Assembly (NCBI RefSeq): GCF_030506285.1
Contig: NZ_CP119422.1
Location: forward strand, 1,860,001-1,924,000
Source of the DNA: Catalinimonas niigatensis
GTDB taxonomy: Bacteria; Bacteroidota; Bacteroidia; Cytophagales; Cyclobacteriaceae
DNA length: 64,000 nucleotides
Direction: 5' to 3'
Positions 8,784 to 16,516 of this stretch are shown here, one piece after another. A program made the translations under genes and the position numbers. Each line of letters starts with the position of its first letter. Positions within the stretch are counted from its first letter, which is position 1. The notes under the pieces are model-generated. The model was not told the origin of the DNA. It searched no databases and saw nothing but the letters and a program-made list of their open reading frames with translations.

Positions 8784-10265
8784 TTAAATGTCCAGTTTCA
8801 TCTGGTTTTGTGCTCCACTTAAAGTAGCAGCAGAAGGTATGTTGACGATGAAACAACTTCCCTTACCCAGTTCCGAAACCACATGAACAGATCCATGCAT
8901 TTTATCCAATGTCTCTTTGACAATATATAAGCCCAGACCCGTTCCTGTCTGTCCTTCTGAAGCCCGAAAAAACATCTCAAATATTTTCTCAATATGGCTT
9001 TTGCCTATTCCCTGTCCATTGTCGTTGACATGAATAGTCGCTTTATGTGGACTCACTTTTACGCGCACCTCAATTAAACCATCTCTTCTATGTGTACTAC
9101 TATATTTATAGGCATTACTGATTAAGTTATTTAATACAACTTTAAGGCGATGGGCATCTGTTTGAAAAGGATACTCTTGTTCTATTTGAATGACCTTTTC
9201 AACTTTTGAGGCATTTTCCATGTGAGCCATGCTTTCAAAAACTTCTTCTATCAAAGGTTGGAAGTCAATATTATCCCGCTTTACATCCTGATTAGCGTTC
9301 CTAGAGTAATCAACAATTTCCTTGATGAACTCATTGAGACGATGAATGCTCTTCTCCATCATTTGCAGGTATTGTTCTTTCTGCACAGGGTTTTCTTCTC
9401 TTCTTAAGATATTGATCAGGCCGGAAATGGATGCCAGAGGCGCTTTTAGGTCATGGGTTGCCCCGTAAACAAAATGATCCAGATTCTTATTGGCATTTTT
9501 TAGCTCTTCTAACTTTTTGTTCAGTTTTCGCTCCAACAGTTTTTGATCTTCCTGATTTACAACTGTCATATCAAAACATACCTGTCCATCCTCATTGATA
9601 GCAGTAGAAGCACTTAACAGTGCCCAAAAAGGTGGATGGTCAGCCCTTTCTAGCAAGACTGACAGATTATCAATGAACCTTTCCTCATTTAATAGCTGTA
9701 CCAAAGGAAGCTTTCTGGGGCTATTTTCATTGTATATGGTTACTTCATTTTGTAAACTTTTAGAACCTGCCGGTAAAAACAACAGCGTTCTGGCATGAGG
9801 GTTTGCGTATAATAATTCTCCTTCCTGGCTACATCTTAAAATACCTGATTTCACATTATTGCCAATCATCAACTCATGAGGAGGCTGACTTCCTATCGAA
9901 CTTGATTCGGTCTTATCCGAAGCTTCTATTACATTGTAGATTTTCAGTACATTTCCAAACTCATCTTCAGAAGTAGCAGTAAAAGTATATACACTCTTTC
10001 TTTTACCCGACTTGGTCATTACCTGTCTCAAAGCAGTGTTTTGATTTCCTTCTACAAAGTTTTGATAATACAAATTTGCTCTTTCTTTATAATTTTCAGG
10101 TTGTAAAGTAGAATATGGCTTTTGTAACAACTCCTCCCGATCATATTCAAATATTTTGCAAAAAAAATCATTCACATCTATGATCTTGTTACGATGATCA
10201 ACCATGCACACGCCAAGATTGGCAGCATCAATTATTGTATTTAGCAACCTTTCGGTTTGTATCAT
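8784..10265 (-). CDS. PAS domain sensor histidine kinase
   Basis: A 493-residue soluble kinase. The N-terminal PAS domain (about 1-115) contains GVCMVDHRNKIIDVN, and a second PAS-like region spans about 130-235. A coiled segment (KLLERKLNKKLEELKNANKN) leads into the HisKA helix, with the phospho-acceptor His near residue 270 in GATHDLKAPL. The ATPase domain carries NNLISNAYKYS, DNGQGIG, FEMFFRA and GTGLGL. From HisKA onward it closely resembles the kinase at 5691-8264, which suggests they are paralogues from a local duplication. It is convergent with the receiver gene, leaving 85 bases between stops, and no regulator gene follows on its own strand. Confidence 0.9.
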   Translation of the reverse strand: MIQTERLLNTIIDAANLGVCMVDHRNKIIDVNDFFCKIFEYDREELLQKPYSTLQPENYKERANLYYQNFVEGNQNTALRQVMTKSGKRKSVYTFTATSEDEFGNVLKIYNVIEASDKTESSSIGSQPPHELMIGNNVKSGILRCSQEGELLYANPHARTLLFLPAGSKSLQNEVTIYNENSPRKLPLVQLLNEERFIDNLSVLLERADHPPFWALLSASTAINEDGQVCFDMTVVNQEDQKLLERKLNKKLEELKNANKNLDHFVYGATHDLKAPLASISGLINILRREENPVQKEQYLQMMEKSIHRLNEFIKEIVDYSRNANQDVKRDNIDFQPLIEEVFESMAHMENASKVEKVIQIEQEYPFQTDAHRLKVVLNNLISNAYKYSSTHRRDGLIEVRVKVSPHKATIHVNDNGQGIGKSHIEKIFEMFFRASEGQTGTGLGLYIVKETLDKMHGSVHVVSELGKGSCFIVNIPSAATLSGAQNQMKLDI

Positions 10266-10585
10266 GAGGAGCAGGCAGTTTAGTCGTCTAGTGTACGAAT
10301 GTTGGTAGCAAAGAGGATACGAATTTATGGATATATGTCAGATAAAAAAGTCGATTTTGCTTTGGTAAAAGCTCTATTTATAAGGTAGACATACTGTATT
10401 TTGATGCAATGGCAAGATTATCAAGTACTTGCCCCAGTAAGTTTCAAGAAATACTACAGATAACTAAATAATATTTTTATCTGTAAATAAGTAATTACAA
10501 AAAGTCAGTAACTCATCTATTTCAAAAAATTGAGGGCCAATGCTGGTCATTTATAAATATTCCGTTGCAGAATTGCTATAGATTA
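10266..10585. other. Intergenic region upstream of the kinase, up to the IS element
   Basis: About 320 AT-rich bases between the kinase start and the left end of the IS630 element. I see no protein-like ORF, RNA gene or strong hairpin. It presumably contains the kinase promoter, but no unambiguous TAnnTTTG box was identified. Confidence 0.4.
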
Positions 10586-10613
10586 TAGATAGCGTCATAA
10601 CTTGTCGGAAAAG
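10586..10613. repeat. Left terminal inverted repeat of the IS630 element
   Basis: It starts with TATAGATAGCGTC and runs through CGGAAAAG. The transposase stop codon lies within it (TCA at 10595-10597 on the plus strand). It pairs with 11738-11765. Confidence 0.7.
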
Positions 10614-11416
10614 GGAATAGGATTATTTACAAAGACTGAGTTCCAGATATTGTCAATCCAAGACTTGGCAAAAGATTGTTTTTTGGCGCATACTTTGAAA
10701 GCCGATTGGATCAGGAACTCAAGTTGTTTGAGATTATCAATGACGCCGGCTTCAGCGATGGTTTTCTTGATTTGTTTCCAGATACGCTCAATCGGATTCA
10801 GGTTAGGCGAGTAAGCAGGCAAGTTTACCAGCACAATCTGTAAGTCTTTAGCCCTCTGTTCTACTTTGGCAGTCAGATGCGCTTTGTGATTGTCCCAGAT
10901 GAGAATAATGGTTTCTGCCTGCTGGTTAGCCTCTCGGATCAAAGTGAGCATTTGAATCATATTCTCCTGGTTGCCTTTGTCAATACTAGAGATGATACTG
11001 TTGCCTTTCAAAGCATAGAAGCCAAAGCAATTTCGCCTCTTTTTGTCGGTATTGACCTTTTTGAGGCCTCCTTTCTGTACTGACCACAATCGGGCAGAGT
11101 TGGCATGCAACTGAGGCGAACTCTCATCGGCAAAACCCATACAGAGTTTATCCAGGTCTTTGCCTTTTAGTCCTAATCCATCAGCTACGGCTGGTAATCG
11201 CTCTTTGAGTTTCTCATCGGCTTTCTCGGGTTGGCGGTAGTCTCGGGGTTGAGGTTTATAACAGTACAACCCAAGTTGCCTTAACAGACGCTGTATCTGC
11301 CGCTTACCGTAGTTCACCCCGTATTGCTTGTCAACCAACTTGCGCACCTGCCCCACTGTCCAATACTCCTTCTGGTCCAAAGACTGCTTGAGTTGCTGCT
11401 TCTGCTCTTTACTCAA
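10595..11416 (-). CDS. IS630 transposase, DDE catalytic frame (orfB)
   Basis: This frame carries the second part of the transposase: a further winged-helix region (VGQVRKLVDKQYG, RQIQRLLRQLG) followed by the DDE catalytic core. The acidic residues are seen in GFADES, IWDNHKAH and NPIERIWKQIKK, the standard IS630 arrangement. The listed start is a TTG (11414-11416), but the frame is open further upstream through the codons for LENRQGQGGG to the A-run at 11467-11473. It is almost certainly translated as a -1 frameshift fusion with the upstream frame, giving about 360 residues, the normal IS630 length. No independent start with a convincing context is visible. Confidence 0.88.
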   Translation of the reverse strand: MSKEQKQQLKQSLDQKEYWTVGQVRKLVDKQYGVNYGKRQIQRLLRQLGLYCYKPQPRDYRQPEKADEKLKERLPAVADGLGLKGKDLDKLCMGFADESSPQLHANSARLWSVQKGGLKKVNTDKKRRNCFGFYALKGNSIISSIDKGNQENMIQMLTLIREANQQAETIILIWDNHKAHLTAKVEQRAKDLQIVLVNLPAYSPNLNPIERIWKQIKKTIAEAGVIDNLKQLEFLIQSAFKVCAKKQSFAKSWIDNIWNSVFVNNPIPFSDKL

Positions 11417-11454
11417 GCGGACTTTTGAGCCCCCGCCTTGACCCTGACGGTTCT

Positions 11455-11679
11455 CTAAGCCAGTCTCTTTTTTTCATTCCACCGGGGAGCCGGCCAGTCC
11501 TTTACCCAATCATAGAGCGTACTCAGACTCACTCCACTCAAAGCCGATACACTTTCCAGACTCTGGCCTGATTCCACCAGTTTCAGCACCAATCCCTTAA
11601 AATCCTCACTGTGGCTACTACCAAAGGATTTGACAAAGCGATCTAAACGCGCTGGTTCATCAATAGCTATTCTTTTCAT
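11455..11679 (-). CDS. IS630 transposase, N-terminal helix-turn-helix frame (orfA)
   Basis: A 74-residue frame containing a helix-turn-helix (LVESGQSLESVSALSGVS, then STLYDWVKDW), the DNA-binding head typical of IS630 transposases. It ends at a TAG 12 bases after the run of seven A's. Shifting -1 at A AAA AAG joins NEKK to ETGLENRQ and then the catalytic frame. That restores the W...GL..R.G spacing normal for the family. This split arrangement is well known in IS630 elements and is not in itself a sign of decay. Confidence 0.82.
   Translation of the reverse strand: MKRIAIDEPARLDRFVKSFGSSHSEDFKGLVLKLVESGQSLESVSALSGVSLSTLYDWVKDWPAPRWNEKKRLA
11467..11474 (-). other. Programmed -1 frameshift site A AAA AAG
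   Basis: On the minus strand the transposase reads AAT GAA AAA AAG AGA. The heptamer A AAA AAG is the classical bacterial -1 slippery sequence. Slipping back one base continues into the open catalytic frame without meeting a stop, whereas the zero frame ends at TAG shortly afterwards. I did not find an obvious stimulatory hairpin by eye, although the GC-rich stretch GGCGGGGGCTC lies downstream. Confidence 0.7.
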
Positions 11680-11737
11680 CTTTTTTACCTTTTGTACCTC
11701 TTTTGCTTTTTGTACTTCTACAAGCCTATTTTACAAA

Positions 11738-11765
11738 AATTTCCACTAAGTTGGGACGCCTTCTA
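11738..11765. repeat. Right terminal inverted repeat of the IS630 element
   Basis: Read on the minus strand it begins TATAGAAGGCGTCCCAACTT and continues AGTGGAAA. It matches the left end at 15 of the 20 core positions plus TATAGA at the outer edge. Confidence 0.7.
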
Positions 11766-11883
11766 TATGAAAAGAGAGGTGAGGCATGCGTAGTAAAAAC
11801 AGAATATCAAGGTCTGGTTGCTGTTTGACTCAAAAGCAACTAAATAAGCCAAGAGTTTTCATTATTTAAAATATGCACTGCTC

Positions 11884-12138
11884 TTAACTTTTCATCCAAT
11901 GCCCAAGCTCTATCCTGTCTAAGTATTTATTTAAATACTTGCTGTGGGTAAATGCTGAAACCTGCTGAATTCTTTGTCTTGCCACATTAACGGTGATTTC
12001 TACAAAATAACTTTTATCTACCCAGTAAAGATGATAACAATATATTTCGCTGACGATGCCAATTAACCATGTTCCTGACGAATGAGCATGCTCTACTTGG
12101 TAATCCGGTGACATTTTGCAGAATTCATTGATTAACAT
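11884..12138 (-). CDS. Small hypothetical protein (84 aa)
   Basis: I recognise no named family with certainty. The 84 residues have even, protein-like composition, with alternating strands (GTWLIGIVSEIYCYHLYWV, then YFVEITVNV) and a helical end. This resembles the short INEFC-type proteins of unknown function found in Cytophagales genomes. No signal peptide or membrane segment. It lies between the IS element and the DUF2480 gene, with its own start ATG at 12136-12138. Function unknown; it could be a fast-evolving orphan. Confidence 0.6.
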   Translation of the reverse strand: MLINEFCKMSPDYQVEHAHSSGTWLIGIVSEIYCYHLYWVDKSYFVEITVNVARQRIQQVSAFTHSKYLNKYLDRIELGHWMKS

Positions 12139-12315
12139 AATCTTTCCTTTGGTCAGTTTTTCATTGGAAAGATCATATTTTAATTCAAAGGAAGCTTGCT
12201 GAAATGTTATGGCTAATTACAATGTAACTTCCTAGGTAAAACTTAAAACCAAAAAAATTTCTAATCACTGCTGACATCCTCAAAATCAGCTTGATTGCTT
12301 TTCAAAAATGAGTAC

Positions 12316-12837
12316 CTACAGCTTAGGCTTTTTGTACAAAGGTACTGTACTACAAGGTTCTCCGTACATCAGGCTACCAACATAAGGTCGTAACATTCTT
12401 GTGATTTCTGTGTAGGCAAAAATAGGAACAGGATATTTGCCGCATCCTTTGATAACTACTTTGGCATCCTGAAATTCTTCAGGATTAACTCTGCTTAAAG
12501 CTTCTTTAAAAAGTGTGGCTTCCAGCACTTCCAGACTTCCGTATACCAACATTTTTGCATAAGGTTCTAACTTGCTTGTTAGCAACATATACGCCCAGGT
12601 AGGTACAATTGCATCTACCGAGCAGGTCAGCGCTACCAGTTTATCCTGATATTGAGCCCAGTCGTGTTCTTTGACAAAAGCCCTAAAATCCTTTTCTCTT
12701 AAAATAGCTTCCTGAAACAGATTATCTCTAATATCATAGACTATTCTTTCTTCTTTTGGATAATAATCCTCCAAATTAAAAGTGACCAGAGGGCTATTGG
12801 CTACTTTATTGATGATTTCTCCTTCTTGCTTGTTCAT
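12316..12837 (-). CDS. DUF2480 family protein
   Basis: A 173-residue cytoplasmic protein starting MNKQEGEIINKVANSPLV. The motifs NLEDYYPK, TCSVDAIVPTWAYMLL, VYGSLEVLE and KGCGKYPVP match the DUF2480 family, which is common in Bacteroidota and of unknown function. The frame is open to 12900, but the extra residues overlap the end of tsaB and look non-conserved, so I place the start at 12837. It is 37 bases downstream of tsaB and probably co-transcribed with it. Nothing in the sequence indicates a reaction. Confidence 0.83.
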   Translation of the reverse strand: MNKQEGEIINKVANSPLVTFNLEDYYPKEERIVYDIRDNLFQEAILREKDFRAFVKEHDWAQYQDKLVALTCSVDAIVPTWAYMLLTSKLEPYAKMLVYGSLEVLEATLFKEALSRVNPEEFQDAKVVIKGCGKYPVPIFAYTEITRMLRPYVGSLMYGEPCSTVPLYKKPKL

Positions 12838-12874
12838 AATGCTTATCAAAACGTAACTACGTAAGGCAACGAAT

Positions 12875-13561
12875 CTATTTCTCTTTAGGTTTAGTTGCAC
12901 GAAATTCCTTCAGATAAAAAGGCTCAAAATAAGCTACATCTTCAAAGTGCGCTGCCTGGTATTTCTTCCACGCCAAATCGCCAATCCAGGCAGCAGAAGG
13001 TTGTATGTTGTCAACAAAGATAGCCTGCTGAGAATGCGCTTCCAGCATCGCACGACATTTAGCACTACCATCGCCAAAAAACCACATTTTCTCCTTTTCC
13101 AGATACACATCAAAGCTGTCTTCTGCCATCACTAAAGGTGTTGTAGGCATCACCTCATCCCCGTTATAGTTTCTTATCTGGCAGTAGACTTCCATTCTCC
13201 GTGCGTCTAACATCGGACAAAGTAATGCTTTATGGATATTGAATTTTTGTAAGCCCCAGGCCATAGCTTCCAGAGTATTCACTGCTATCAATGGAATATC
13301 CAGAGCAAAGCAAAGACCTTTGGCCGTTGAAGTGCCAATTCTGAGCCCGGTATATGAGCCGGGACCCATAGAAATAGCTATGGCACTCAGTTGGTCCTTA
13401 TGTAGCTCACAGTATTGTAGCATATCCCTGATTAAAGAATGCAGAAGAGAAGAATGTGATTTGTCCAGATGAAATTCCTGTAAGGCAAGCAATTGTTGAT
13501 CCCTGTGAAGGGCTACTGAGCATGTTTTAGTAGCAGTTTCCAGGCTCAGAATATAGCTCAT
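12875..13561 (-). CDS. tsaB: tRNA threonylcarbamoyladenosine biosynthesis protein TsaB
   Basis: TsaB (228 residues) is the ASKHA-fold partner of TsaD and TsaE in making t6A37 on ANN-decoding tRNAs. The N-terminal LSLETATKTCSVAL and the central SMGPGSYTGLRIGTSTAKGL are the family signatures, and the length is normal. It has the inactive-paralogue character expected of TsaB, lacking the TsaD metal-binding histidines. It starts 187 bases from the divergent murF, so both promoters must lie in that gap. DUF2480 follows on the same strand. Confidence 0.93.
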   Translation of the reverse strand: MSYILSLETATKTCSVALHRDQQLLALQEFHLDKSHSSLLHSLIRDMLQYCELHKDQLSAIAISMGPGSYTGLRIGTSTAKGLCFALDIPLIAVNTLEAMAWGLQKFNIHKALLCPMLDARRMEVYCQIRNYNGDEVMPTTPLVMAEDSFDVYLEKEKMWFFGDGSAKCRAMLEAHSQQAIFVDNIQPSAAWIGDLAWKKYQAAHFEDVAYFEPFYLKEFRATKPKEK

Positions 13562-13748
13562 AGTTATTTTTTTTTTAGCTTACTTCCGAAATGCTTTATT
13601 TTGGAGTGTTATCTTCTTGGCATATGGTATGTGGTTGCGCATATAGTTTTTGATTTTGTTTAACAGCATCCATAAAAACCTCATTTTTAAATGATAACAC
13701 TCTAACACTATCGTACTACAACAGCATTAAAACGATTATGCAATTACA

Positions 13749-15029
13749 ATGATAGAAGATATTTACGAGAAATTCCTGGAATGCGAACATGTTTCAACTG
13801 ATACCCGCAAGATTGAAAAAGGCAGCTTATTTATCGCCCTGAAAGGAGATAAATTCAATGCTAATCAATTTGCTGCTGAGGCATTGGAAAAAGGTGCTCG
13901 CTACGCACTTATTGACGAGGCTCAATATCAACAAAACGAGCAGTACATTCTGGTGCCGGATACATTAAAAACACTTCAGGAATTAGCCCGCCATCATCGC
14001 AGGCAACTGGCTATTCCCGTTTTAGGAATCAATGGTACAAATGGAAAAACCACAACCAAAGAGCTGCTGAACCTGGTACTGAGTAAAAAGTACAAGACGC
14101 TGGCTACTCAGGGTAATCTGAACAACCATATTGGTGTGCCGCTCACGCTCCTTCAACTTCAACCTGAACATGAGCTTGCTATTATTGAACTGGGAGCCAA
14201 CAGTATTGGTGAAATTATGACACTCTGCCAGATTGCTGAACCTACACATGGACTTACGACCAATATCGGCAAAGCGCATATGGAGGGTTTTGGAGGGTAT
14301 GAGGGAGCCATAAGAGGAGAAAGTGAGCAGTATCATTATCACATCCAGACGAATGGTACAGTCTTTATCAATTCTCAAAATCCTATTCTTAGTAATATGG
14401 CCAAGCGTTTTGAACAACCTCTGTTTTATCCAGCTGCTGGCAACTATTTTCACTGTGAATTGATTAGTGCCGACCCTTTTATTGTGTATAAGCATGAGAA
14501 TAGTCAGGAAGTACAGACAAAACTTATAGGGGCTTATAATTTTGAAAACATTGCTGCTGCTCTATGTATTGGTAAATACTTTGAAGTTCCTGATGAATTG
14601 GCGAATCAAGCGGTGAGCCTTTATCAGCCTGCCAACAAACGCTCTCAGTTGATTGAAAAAGGTAGCAATACTATTATCATGGATGCTTATAATGCCAATC
14701 CGGATTCTATGCAGGCCGCGATCAGAAACCTGGATAAGATGAAGGTAAAACATAAAGTAGCTATACTGGGAGATATGTTCGAACTCGGAGCAGACAGTCC
14801 TGCTGAACATCACGCTATAGGTAAGTTACTTGCTGAATGCCAGATAGATGAAGTTTTGCTTTGTGGAAATATGATGGCAGATGCTAAAGATGCATACCCC
14901 GCAGCCAGATATTTTCCAAAGAAGAAAGACCTGGCTACCTATCTGCAAACACAACATTATGATCAGTTTACCATTTTGCTCAAAGCCTCAAGAGGTATCG
15001 CATTAGAAACTTTATTAGATCATTTATGA
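13749..15029 (+). CDS. murF: UDP-N-acetylmuramoyl-tripeptide--D-alanyl-D-alanine ligase MurF
   Basis: The enzyme (426 residues) adds D-Ala-D-Ala to the UDP-MurNAc-tripeptide, the last cytoplasmic step of the peptidoglycan stem. The N-terminal domain contains the VSTDTRKIEKGSLFIALKG motif. The ATP-binding loop GINGTNGKTTTKE lies near residue 95, ELGANSIGEI near 145, and MDAYNANPDSM in the C-terminal domain. Length and order are normal. Here murF is separate from other mur genes and is followed by a DUF2461 gene overlapping by four bases (ATGA), so the two are translationally coupled. Confidence 0.95.
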   Translation: MIEDIYEKFLECEHVSTDTRKIEKGSLFIALKGDKFNANQFAAEALEKGARYALIDEAQYQQNEQYILVPDTLKTLQELARHHRRQLAIPVLGINGTNGKTTTKELLNLVLSKKYKTLATQGNLNNHIGVPLTLLQLQPEHELAIIELGANSIGEIMTLCQIAEPTHGLTTNIGKAHMEGFGGYEGAIRGESEQYHYHIQTNGTVFINSQNPILSNMAKRFEQPLFYPAAGNYFHCELISADPFIVYKHENSQEVQTKLIGAYNFENIAAALCIGKYFEVPDELANQAVSLYQPANKRSQLIEKGSNTIIMDAYNANPDSMQAAIRNLDKMKVKHKVAILGDMFELGADSPAEHHAIGKLLAECQIDEVLLCGNMMADAKDAYPAARYFPKKKDLATYLQTQHYDQFTILLKASRGIALETLLDHL

Positions 15030-15685
15030 ATCTCCAACTTGTTTTTAGCTTTCTTGAAGAACTTGCCCAGAACAATAACAAAGAATGGATGGACGCCCAT
15101 CGTAAGAGGTATGAGCAGGCCAAAGATGAGTTTAAGGACCTGGTAACACATTTACTGGGTGAGCTCTCAATCATTGATGAGGGATTGATGGGCTTAACGC
15201 CTAAAGATTGTATCTTCCGTGTTAATCGGGACATTCGTTTTTCCAAAGATAAGTCCCCTTACAAAAATAACTTTGGTACTCATATGTCGGAGGGTGGTAA
15301 AAAATCACCCAATGCGGGATATTATCTTCACTTACAACCTAATGGCGAGTCTTTTATAGGTGGAGGTATGTACCATCCTGACACTGATATACTATCAAAA
15401 GTAAGACAGGAAATAGATTACAATGCCTCAGAACTCAAGAAAATCGTATCGGAAGCAGATTTTACAAAGTACTATGGATCTATCCAGGGAGATCAATTGA
15501 AGAAAGCTCCCAAAGGTTATGAAGCGGATCATCCCAACATCGAGCTACTTAAACTGAAAGATTTTATTGTGATTCATAAATTGAGTGATGAAGAAGTAAT
15601 GCATGAACATTTTAAGGACCGTGCCATTGCTATGTTCAAAGCAATGACGCCTTTTGTTCATTACCTTAACGTAGCGATTAGCTAA
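15026..15685 (+). CDS. DUF2461 family protein
   Basis: A 219-residue protein of the DUF2461/TIGR02453 family. Diagnostic motifs are FLEELAQNNNKEWMDAHRKRY, FRVNRDIRFSKDKSPYKNNF, GYYLHLQPNGESFIGGG and a C-terminal FKAMTPFVHYLN. Members are cytoplasmic proteins of unknown function found in bacteria and fungi. Its start overlaps the murF stop (ATGA), so it shares that transcript. It ends just before a bidirectional terminator. Confidence 0.88.
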   Translation: MNLQLVFSFLEELAQNNNKEWMDAHRKRYEQAKDEFKDLVTHLLGELSIIDEGLMGLTPKDCIFRVNRDIRFSKDKSPYKNNFGTHMSEGGKKSPNAGYYLHLQPNGESFIGGGMYHPDTDILSKVRQEIDYNASELKKIVSEADFTKYYGSIQGDQLKKAPKGYEADHPNIELLKLKDFIVIHKLSDEEVMHEHFKDRAIAMFKAMTPFVHYLNVAIS

Positions 15686-15688
15686 AAA

Positions 15689-15718
15689 AAACACCCTTAC
15701 TTTTAAGCAAGGGTGTTT
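15689..15718. terminator. Bidirectional intrinsic terminator between the DUF2461 gene and sod
   Basis: A 10-bp perfect stem (AAACACCCTT with AAGGGTGTTT) around a 10-base loop, preceded by an A-run that becomes a T-run on the minus strand. It lies between two convergent stops and suits both directions, best the minus strand. Confidence 0.8.
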
Positions 15719-15740
15719 GTCCTATTAAAATTATCTATGC

Positions 15741-16349
15741 TTACTTAGCTGCGGCAAAACGTTTGCTCACTTCGTCCCAGTTTATTACATTCCAGAATGC
15801 AGAAATGTATTCAGGACGCTTATTCTGATAATTTAGATAATAAGCATGCTCCCATACATCCAGACCTAAGATAGGAGTACCTTTGGTCTCAGCAATTTCC
15901 ATAGCAGGGTTATCCTGATTAGGGGTGGAAGTTACTTTAAGCATACCACTGTTATCTACTATTAACCAAGCCCAGCCTGATCCAAAACGGGTAGCTGCTG
16001 CATTATCAAACTCTTCTTTGAATTTGTCAAAAGAACCAAAAGCTTTATCTATGGCTTGAGCCAATTCGCCACTGGGTTTTCCTCCACCATTGGGAGACAT
16101 AATTGTCCAGAAAAGAGAGTGATTATAATGCCCACCGCCATTGTTGCGGACTGCTGGCGAAAGGCTCCCAATACTTTTCATCAGCTCTTCCAAAGACATA
16201 TTAGCCTGAGGAGTGCCTTCAATGGCTCCATTAAGTTTAGATACATAGGCTCCATGATGTTTGCCATGATGGATTTCCATAGTTTTGGCATCAATATGAG
16301 GTTGTAATGCATCAAAAGAGTAAGGTAAGTCAGGTAATTTGAATGCCAT
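15741..16349 (-). CDS. Superoxide dismutase, Mn/Fe family
   Basis: The 202-residue enzyme converts superoxide to hydrogen peroxide and oxygen. The metal ligands are visible: His27 in EIHHGKHH, His77 in [11 protein letters not shown], Asp164 and His168 in [11 protein letters not shown]. There is no signal peptide, so it is cytosolic. The [11 protein letters not shown] and MSPNGGG context looks like the Mn or cambialistic type, but metal choice cannot be settled from sequence alone. It is divergent from the cation efflux gene, with a short dyad at 16385-16404 in the shared upstream region. Confidence 0.95.
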   Translation of the reverse strand: MAFKLPDLPYSFDALQPHIDAKTMEIHHGKHHGAYVSKLNGAIEGTPQANMSLEELMKSIGSLSPAVRNNGGGHYNHSLFWTIMSPNGGGKPSGELAQAIDKAFGSFDKFKEEFDNAAATRFGSGWAWLIVDNSGMLKVTSTPNQDNPAMEIAETKGTPILGLDVWEHAYYLNYQNKRPEYISAFWNVINWDEVSKRFAAAK

Positions 16350-16384
16350 TGGTTTGTTTATTTAAGGTTTAAAAAAATATGAAA

Positions 16385-16404
16385 AAATCATTCGGAAATG
16401 ATTT
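16385..16404. promoter_or_regulatory. Short perfect dyad in the sod/CDF intergenic region
   Basis: AAATCATT and AATGATTT flank a 4-base centre (CGGA), 36 bases upstream of the sod start. It could be an operator or an RNA hairpin in the sod leader. It is not a good Fur box, and AT-rich DNA yields such dyads by chance. Confidence 0.3.
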
Positions 16405-16441
16405 CATTACTGCAATTTATATAAACGACTATTCAAAATCA

Positions 16442-16474
16442 TTGTTTCTCTATAAAACTTAGTTCTTACTTTTG
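16442..16474 (+). promoter_or_regulatory. Promoter of the cation diffusion facilitator gene
   Basis: TTG at 16442-16444 and TACTTTTG at 16467-16474, separated by 22 bases, fit the Bacteroidota -33/-7 pattern. Transcription would start near 16480. That excludes the TTG codon at 16472 as translation start and favours the GTG at 16517. Confidence 0.5.
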
Positions 16475-16516
16475 TCGCTATCTACTGAAAACGTAAATTT
16501 TAAAAATTGTATTAAA

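Larger units (their letters stand above)
10586..11765 (-). mobile_element. IS630-family insertion sequence, apparently intact
   Basis: An element of about 1.18 kb. The imperfect terminal inverted repeats are GCGTCATAACTTGTCGGAAA at 10592-10611 and its counterpart at 11740-11759, 15 of 20 matching. The similarity continues outward through TATAGA on both sides. TA dinucleotides occur at both outer edges, as expected for IS630/Tc1-type insertion into TA. The exact end (which TA) is uncertain by 2 to 4 bases. The two overlapping transposase frames lie inside. It is inserted between genes and does not visibly break one. Confidence 0.8.

Noticed and set aside
10595-11679. IS630 transposase as a frameshifted pseudogene
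   Set aside because: The break sits exactly at A AAA AAG, and -1 reading restores a normal-length protein, which is the known mode for this family.
16472-16516. TTG at 16472 as the start of the cation exporter
   Set aside because: It lies inside the TACTTTTG promoter box, upstream of the expected transcription start.
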